From CBIFVZ01 sp966185765 (lineage in GTDB: Bacteria > Pseudomonadota > Gammaproteobacteria > Enterobacterales > Enterobacteriaceae), in assembly GCA_966185765.1 (NCBI GenBank), contig CBIFVZ010000074.1, positions 1 through 19,112 on the forward strand: a stretch of DNA of 19,112 nt. The letters are read 5' to 3'. The position numbers and the translations under genes were made by a program. This document shows positions 15,569-19,112 of the stretch, one piece after another. Position 1 is the stretch's first letter. Every line of letters starts with the position of its first letter. The notes beneath the pieces are model-generated. The model made no database searches, was not told the DNA's origin, and saw nothing but the letters and a program-made list of their open reading frames with translations.

Positions 15569-15754
15569 TAAGTCTGATGTGCTTCACAGATACCAGGACA
15601 CGAAAAAGGCGATTTTTTAGCCCGAAAGCAGCCTGCCGTCGCAAAAAGACACAGCACTCACTTACGACTGAAAATGCGATTACATTGAAGGCTCGTCACC
15701 GCGCCATGAATTAATCATCTTTGAAAGTCCCATTCGGTTATCTGAAAACCTTGT

Positions 15755-15794
15755 ATTACCTGAAGATTGTCTTTTATATCCATAATCAGGTAAT
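15755..15794. repeat. 9-bp inverted repeat upstream of the WaaZ-like gene
   Basis: ATTACCTGA (15755-15763) and TCAGGTAAT (15786-15794) are perfect inverted arms separated by 22 bases, about 280 bp upstream of the next gene. It could be a regulator site or a decayed element end; nothing decides between these. Confidence 0.35.
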
Positions 15795-16076
15795 GAAACA
15801 CCACATCTATTCGCTCTTACTGCAATTCCCACCCCTTCATGATCCAAACCTCTCGCTCAAAATCAAATAATTAAACCATAACCCACCATAACAAAAATCA
15901 AAACACAACTAACAAAGACATTAACGGGTGATTAAAAAAGGATTAACTCACCATTGAAGAAAGGATAAAAATTCGCCAAATAAAAATCAGACATTTTACC
16001 AACCAGATTAAAAATCAAATAATATTAGATTATGCCTAATAATTTTTAAAATTAAAAAATACCACAAAAAATTAAC

Positions 16077-16841
16077 ATGGAAATAAAAAGAAGTATATTA
16101 AAGTCAATGAAAGATAACACATCAAATGATTGCATCATTTATCTTTCAGGCCCCTCATCATTAGATACACCACTTGACATCCTGGCTTCTACATGTGTTA
16201 TTGGCGTAAATGGAAGTGTGGGCCATTTGATTGAAAACGCGATACCAGTATTTGCATATGTTGTATGCGACGGTTCTTTCTATAAAAATAGGAAAAACCT
16301 GTTTTATAAATATGTCAAATATGCCAGATATACATTTATAAGTGAAAACGTTCTTGAAATGGCTACAGAAGAAGAAAAGCAAACTCTTCTTAAATCATGC
16401 TATTTATTAAAAGACCTGTGTAAGTCAAGAGGCGGACCAGGAAGAAAAATAAGATACGGTTTTAAAACACTTACTAATAGTTCAGTATTTATTCAGTGCT
16501 CATTCAGCAAAAAAAACAAAATAATTGCCTTTTCAAATGATGTATCACAGGGGCATTTTGGCAGTGCTACAGTTGCATTTACCGCGTTACAAATAGCGAT
16601 AACTATAGGTTTTGAAAGAATAATATTTTCAGGCCTGGACTTAACGGGGGATTGTAAAAGGTTTTACAATGATGAAAATGAGCAACCGACAAACTTACCT
16701 AATGACCTCACCTTCATATTAGATTCATTTTCTTTCGCGAAAGACAAAATAAAAAGCCGCGTGTATAACTTATCAGAAAAAACGGCCATCCCTTATGATC
16801 TAATCCCTTATCTTGACAAAAATACATTACTTAACGAATAA
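16077..16841 (+). CDS. waaZ-like: WaaZ-like putative Kdo III transferase (orphan LPS core gene)
   Basis: 254 residues, somewhat shorter than E. coli WaaZ (about 280 from memory). Similarity runs along the whole length: LSGPSS (23-28), VNGS (44-47), DVSQGHFGSATVAF (155-168), SGLDLTG followed by KRFY (185-197), and YNLSEKTAIPYD (230-241), each with a close counterpart in the WaaZ I remember. WaaZ adds a third Kdo to the LPS inner core in some E. coli and Salmonella, on the inner-membrane cytoplasmic face. No signal peptide or membrane helix is seen. Composition is far more AT-rich than lplA or deoD, indicating transfer. It stands alone rather than in a waa cluster. The ATG at 16077 lacks a clear ribosome site; Met11 (16107) is an alternative start. 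Donor and acceptor are inferred. Confidence 0.82.
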   Translation: MEIKRSILKSMKDNTSNDCIIYLSGPSSLDTPLDILASTCVIGVNGSVGHLIENAIPVFAYVVCDGSFYKNRKNLFYKYVKYARYTFISENVLEMATEEEKQTLLKSCYLLKDLCKSRGGPGRKIRYGFKTLTNSSVFIQCSFSKKNKIIAFSNDVSQGHFGSATVAFTALQIAITIGFERIIFSGLDLTGDCKRFYNDENEQPTNLPNDLTFILDSFSFAKDKIKSRVYNLSEKTAIPYDLIPYLDKNTLLNE

Positions 16842-17200
16842 CCGGGCATTAATTACTTTACCAGACCAAATGCAATCCATCACTTCCACAGCAAACACTG
16901 ACCTTATAATGTGCGTAATTCATGAGGTAATGATCCACAGGAGATATATTCAAACGCACCAGTAATTAACCTGACAGATCTCACACTGCTTTAACCACCC
17001 TATTCTGGCCGTCGTATCATTGACTGATGGCCGCTAACGCCATTACCGGGCGCGTAGTAATTCGCTCCTGTCTGATCCTGTGAACAGATATGTAACGGCT
17101 TTCGCTCACTGTACAGTCTATTTCACGATCTTTTTTCATTCTTAATCAAACTGAAACTGAATTTTCACAGCCCAACGACTTCAGTAAAGAGAATTCATTT
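16842..17200. other. 359-bp non-coding AT-rich stretch
   Basis: No gene, RNA or convincing terminator was seen between the WaaZ-like gene and the small ORF at 17201. A short ATCA/TGAT repeat next to GGCC (around 17010-17030) is too weak to interpret. Confidence 0.5.
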
Positions 17201-17338
17201 ATGAATATATCATTAGAACACTTTTTTCAGAACGTTGTCCCCTACCTCGTATACAAACTATCTTCTTCATGTCAGTTAGTTTATTTTTGGCAAGGCATAA
17301 CGCTAATAGCACCAGGCAGACTATATCGTATTAAATAA
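17201..17338 (+). CDS. possible 45-residue small protein
   Basis: ATG to TAA, 45 codons, with AAAGAG about nine bases before the start as a passable ribosome site. The peptide begins MNISLEHFFQNVVPYLVYKL, is rich in aromatic and aliphatic residues, has one Cys, and ends basic (GRLYRIK). I do not recognise it. It could be a genuine small protein, the leftover N-terminus of a disrupted gene, or a chance frame in AT-rich DNA. It lies in the same direction as the WaaZ-like gene and ends 72 bases before the miniature element. Confidence 0.28.
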   Translation: MNISLEHFFQNVVPYLVYKLSSSCQLVYFWQGITLIAPGRLYRIK

Positions 17339-17400
17339 AAGATAAGTTATAGTGAGGCAAAACAATTCATAACCAACAGCGTTCTGAAAACAAAAAAGGT

Positions 17401-17563
17401 GTCCATCGGCTAATGCTGGTCACTTAAGGAAATAAGGCTCGATAACTCGAGCCTTCAATGAAGTAAAACAGCGCTGAACCGCTAATTCCTTCGTTTCCCT
17501 TGTAAGCATAATGATGAATTCATATTCATTAAATGCTTAAGTGACTGGCAGTAGTCCATTGGC
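17401..17563. mobile_element. miniature IS4-like element with flanking direct repeat
   Basis: TAATGCTGGTCACTTAAG (17411-17428) and the reverse complement of 17536-17553 (TACTGCCAGTCACTTAAG) agree at 15 of 18, with the inner 10 bp perfect. Flanking both ends are GTCCATCGGC (17401-17410) and GTCCATTGGC (17554-17563), a 9/10 direct repeat of the size expected for an IS4-type target duplication. The ends resemble the IS4 terminus as I recall it (TAATGCCGATCAGTTAAGGA). The 143-bp body has no transposase, only an 8-bp hairpin (AAGGCTCG 17434-17441, CGAGCCTT 17448-17455). It is best read as a MITE or internally deleted IS, inserted just downstream of deoD. Confidence 0.6.
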
Positions 17564-17586
17564 ACCCTTTCTTGAGAATAAGCCGC

Positions 17587-18309
17587 TTACGCCTCTTTAT
17601 CCCCTAACAGCACTGACTCCAGTGCGATTTTAATCATATCGTTAAACGTGGTCTGGCGTTCTGCCGCCGTGGTCTGCTCATGGGTGCGGATATGGTCAGA
17701 CACGGTGCAAATCGTCAGCGCCTTCGCGCCAAACTCTGCCGCCACGCCGTAGATACCGGCCGCTTCCATCTCCACGCCCAGAATGCCGTATTTTTCCATC
17801 ACGTCAAACATCTGCGGGTCCGGCGAATAGAACAGGTCGGCGGAGAACAGATTGCCTACGCGCGCGTCCACGCCCAGCGCTTTGGCCGCGTCCACCGCGT
17901 TGCGTACCATGTCAAAATCGGCGATTGCCGCAAAATCATGGTCTTTAAAACGCAGACGGTTCACTTTGGAATCGGTGCAGGCCCCCATACCAATGACCAC
18001 ATCACGCAGCTTCACATCCGGGCGCACCGCGCCGCAGGAACCCACACGGATGATTTTCTTCACACCAAAATCGGTAATCAGTTCTTTGGTATAGATAGAG
18101 CAGGACGGAATGCCCATGCCGTGGCCCATCACAGAAAACTTGCGGCCCTTATAAGTACCGGTATACCCCAGCATGCCGCGCACGTTGTTCACTTCACGCA
18201 CCTCTTCCAGGAAGGTTTCTGCGATATGTTTTGCGCGCAGCGGGTCACCTGGCATCAGTACTACATCAGCGAAATCGCCCATTTCTGCGTTAATGTGTGG
18301 CGTAGCCAT
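17587..18309 (-). CDS. deoD: purine nucleoside phosphorylase DeoD
   Basis: 240 residues from the ATG at 18309 (E. coli 239). An in-frame ATG six codons upstream is rejected because AAGGATAA lies at proper distance before 18309 and MATPHINAEMGDFA is the family N-terminus. Landmarks: MPGDPLRAK (phosphate and ribose loop), VMGHGMGIPS, RVGSCGAV, VEMEAAGIYGVAA (nucleoside Met/Glu), and SDHIRTHEQ with the catalytic Asp. The hexameric cytoplasmic enzyme phosphorolyses purine (deoxy)ribonucleosides to base and (deoxy)ribose-1-phosphate, the substrate of DeoB upstream. It is the last gene of the deo operon here. No strong terminator is seen; the miniature element begins about 25 bases past its stop. 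Confidence 0.97.
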   Translation of the reverse strand: MATPHINAEMGDFADVVLMPGDPLRAKHIAETFLEEVREVNNVRGMLGYTGTYKGRKFSVMGHGMGIPSCSIYTKELITDFGVKKIIRVGSCGAVRPDVKLRDVVIGMGACTDSKVNRLRFKDHDFAAIADFDMVRNAVDAAKALGVDARVGNLFSADLFYSPDPQMFDVMEKYGILGVEMEAAGIYGVAAEFGAKALTICTVSDHIRTHEQTTAAERQTTFNDMIKIALESVLLGDKEA

Positions 18310-18341
18310 AGCGTTATCCTTATTCATTTATTCATCTACCA

Positions 18342-18356
18342 GGCGCTTACAGCGCC
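18342..18356 (-). other. deoB-deoD intercistronic hairpin
   Basis: GGCGCT (18342-18347) and AGCGCC (18351-18356) form a 6-bp GC stem with a 3-nt loop in the 57-base gap between deoB and deoD. There is no T-run, so it more likely affects mRNA stability or processing than termination. Confidence 0.45.
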
Positions 18357-18366
18357 CGGGTTCAAC

Positions 18367-19112
18367 TTAAAACATGGCCTTGCCGTACTGCATCTCCGAC
18401 AGGCCAAAGTATTTCGCCACCGTCTGCCCAATATCAGCAAAGGTCTCGCGCAGGCCAAGTGAGCCAGGGTTGACCTGCGGGCCGTAGACCAGCACCGGAA
18501 TATGCTCACGAGTGTGATCGGTGCCTTTCCAGGTCGGATCGCAGCCGTGGTCGGCGGTGAGAATGAGGATATCCCCCTCTTCAACCAGTGCCATCAACTC
18601 CGGCAGGCGGCGGTCAAACAGCTCAAGCCCGGCGGCGTAGCCTGCCACATCGCGGCGATGGCCCCAGCTGGAGTCAAAATCAACGAAGTTGGTAAAGACG
18701 ATTGTGTTGTCACCCGCCGCCTTCATTTCAGCGAGCGTGGCGTCAAACAGCGCGTCAAGGCCCGTGGCCTTCACTTTTTTGGTGATGCCAACGTTGGCGT
18801 AGATATCGGCAATCTTACCCACGGACACCACTTCGCCCTGCTTCTCGTCTACCAGCTTTTTCAGCACCGTGGCCGACGGCGGCTCCACCGCCAGGTCGTG
18901 ACGGTTTCCGGTGCGCTGGAAGTTACCTGCCTTGTCGCCCACAAACGGACGCGCAATGACGCGGCCAATGTTATAGCCACCTTCCGTCAGCTCTTCACGG
19001 GCAATCTCACACAGTTCGTAGAGTCGCTCCAGACCGAAGGTCTCTTCATGACAGGCAATCTGGAATACCGAGTCGGCGGAGGTGTAGAAAATCGGCTTGC
19101 CGGTTTTCATGT
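18367..19112 (-). CDS. deoB: phosphopentomutase DeoB (partial, N-terminus beyond window)
   Basis: The C-terminal ~247 residues of DeoB (E. coli 407), open to the window edge; the true start lies to the right, and the ATG at 19110 is internal. Alkaline-phosphatase-superfamily motifs are present: TNFVDFDSSWGHRRD, and the metal-binding LTADHGCDPTWKGTDHTREHIPV near the C-terminus. The protein ends YGKAMF, matching the family. It interconverts (deoxy)ribose-1-phosphate and -5-phosphate using manganese, linking DeoD and DeoA to the pentose and acetaldehyde pathways. It lies upstream of deoD in the deo operon, whose promoter and DeoR/CytR sites would be outside the window. Confidence 0.97.
   Translation of the reverse strand, partial: MKTGKPIFYTSADSVFQIACHEETFGLERLYELCEIAREELTEGGYNIGRVIARPFVGDKAGNFQRTGNRHDLAVEPPSATVLKKLVDEKQGEVVSVGKIADIYANVGITKKVKATGLDALFDATLAEMKAAGDNTIVFTNFVDFDSSWGHRRDVAGYAAGLELFDRRLPELMALVEEGDILILTADHGCDPTWKGTDHTREHIPVLVYGPQVNPGSLGLRETFADIGQTVAKYFGLSEMQYGKAMF

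Larger units (their letters stand above)
15232..16076. other. 845-bp stretch without a recognisable gene
   Basis: Short open frames on both strands here lack ribosome sites, natural composition or recognisable similarity. In E. coli K-12 yjjJ occupies this interval; no yjjJ remnant was recognised. Composition shifts from mixed (15232-15700) to strongly AT-rich (15830-16076), which could contain the promoter of the WaaZ-like gene and attract H-NS. Two inverted repeats (15537-15568 and 15755-15794) are the only structure seen. Confidence 0.6.

Noticed and set aside
15436..15657. 73-codon frame on the minus strand in the AT-rich gap
   Set aside because: Cys-rich, low-complexity-like peptide with no ribosome site; it covers the 15537-15568 inverted repeat and looks like chance.
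16077..16106. Met11 (16107) as the definite start of the WaaZ-like gene
   Set aside because: Neither ATG has a good ribosome site, so the sequence does not decide. The upstream ATG is kept as default because an in-frame stop precedes it closely.
17398..17566. Longer 31-bp terminal repeats starting GGTG for the miniature element
   Set aside because: The outer part matches only 9 of 13 or so, and no target duplication flanks it. The outer match arises because the direct repeat TCCATTGGC is itself nearly palindromic. The 18-bp ends with the 10-bp direct repeat explain the data better.
17680..18462. 260-codon open frame antisense to deoD and the end of deoB
   Set aside because: Very rich in His, Arg and Ala, as expected for the complement of a GC-biased gene, and it runs across two real genes and their gap.
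1..19112. tRNA, rRNA or CRISPR arrays
   Set aside because: No tRNA cloverleaf with CCA-type end, no rRNA-like conserved blocks, and no regularly spaced direct repeats were seen.

Overview
The window is a chromosomal segment of a non-E. coli member of the Enterobacteriaceae. Gene order and protein sequences match the E. coli K-12 deoB to creA interval near 99-100 min, shown here in reverse orientation. The core genes are moderately GC-rich and most have the same length as their E. coli counterparts. I cannot name the genus from sequence alone.

Layout, left to right: creA(-), rob(+), gpmB/ytjC(-), yjjX(+), trpR(-), slt(-), ettA(+), a LysR-type regulator(-) divergent from a zinc-independent medium-chain reductase(+), nadR(-), radA(-), serB(-), smp/ytjB(+), lplA(+), a 2.35-kb AT-rich segment, deoD(-) and the C-terminal part of deoB(-), cut by the window end. 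The conserved genes are housekeeping: transcriptional control (rob, trpR, nadR), NAD and serine synthesis (nadR, serB), recombinational repair (radA), translation (ettA), peptidoglycan turnover (slt), house-cleaning NTPase (yjjX), lipoate salvage (lplA) and nucleoside catabolism (deoB, deoD). serB-radA-nadR read as one co-directional group. rob/gpmB and yjjX/trpR are convergent pairs whose stop codons overlap.

Three places depart from the E. coli layout. (1) creA is not followed by creB within the 166 bases visible. (2) A LysR regulator/oxidoreductase pair sits between ettA and nadR, followed by 190 bp packed with inverted repeats. (3) Between lplA and deoD, where E. coli K-12 has yjjJ, there is an AT-rich segment. 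It carries an orphan gene that I recognise as WaaZ-like (Kdo III transferase of the lipopolysaccharide inner core), a possible 45-codon ORF, and a 143-bp element. That element has IS4-like terminal inverted repeats flanked by a 10-bp imperfect direct repeat, and looks like a MITE or an internally deleted insertion sequence.

The strongest candidates for something undescribed are the stand-alone WaaZ-like gene far from any LPS core cluster and the miniature element next to deoD. The rest is conserved core genome with some regulatory sites, including a TrpR operator at trpR, a possible marbox at rob, and a possible ribosome-site-masking stem at ettA.
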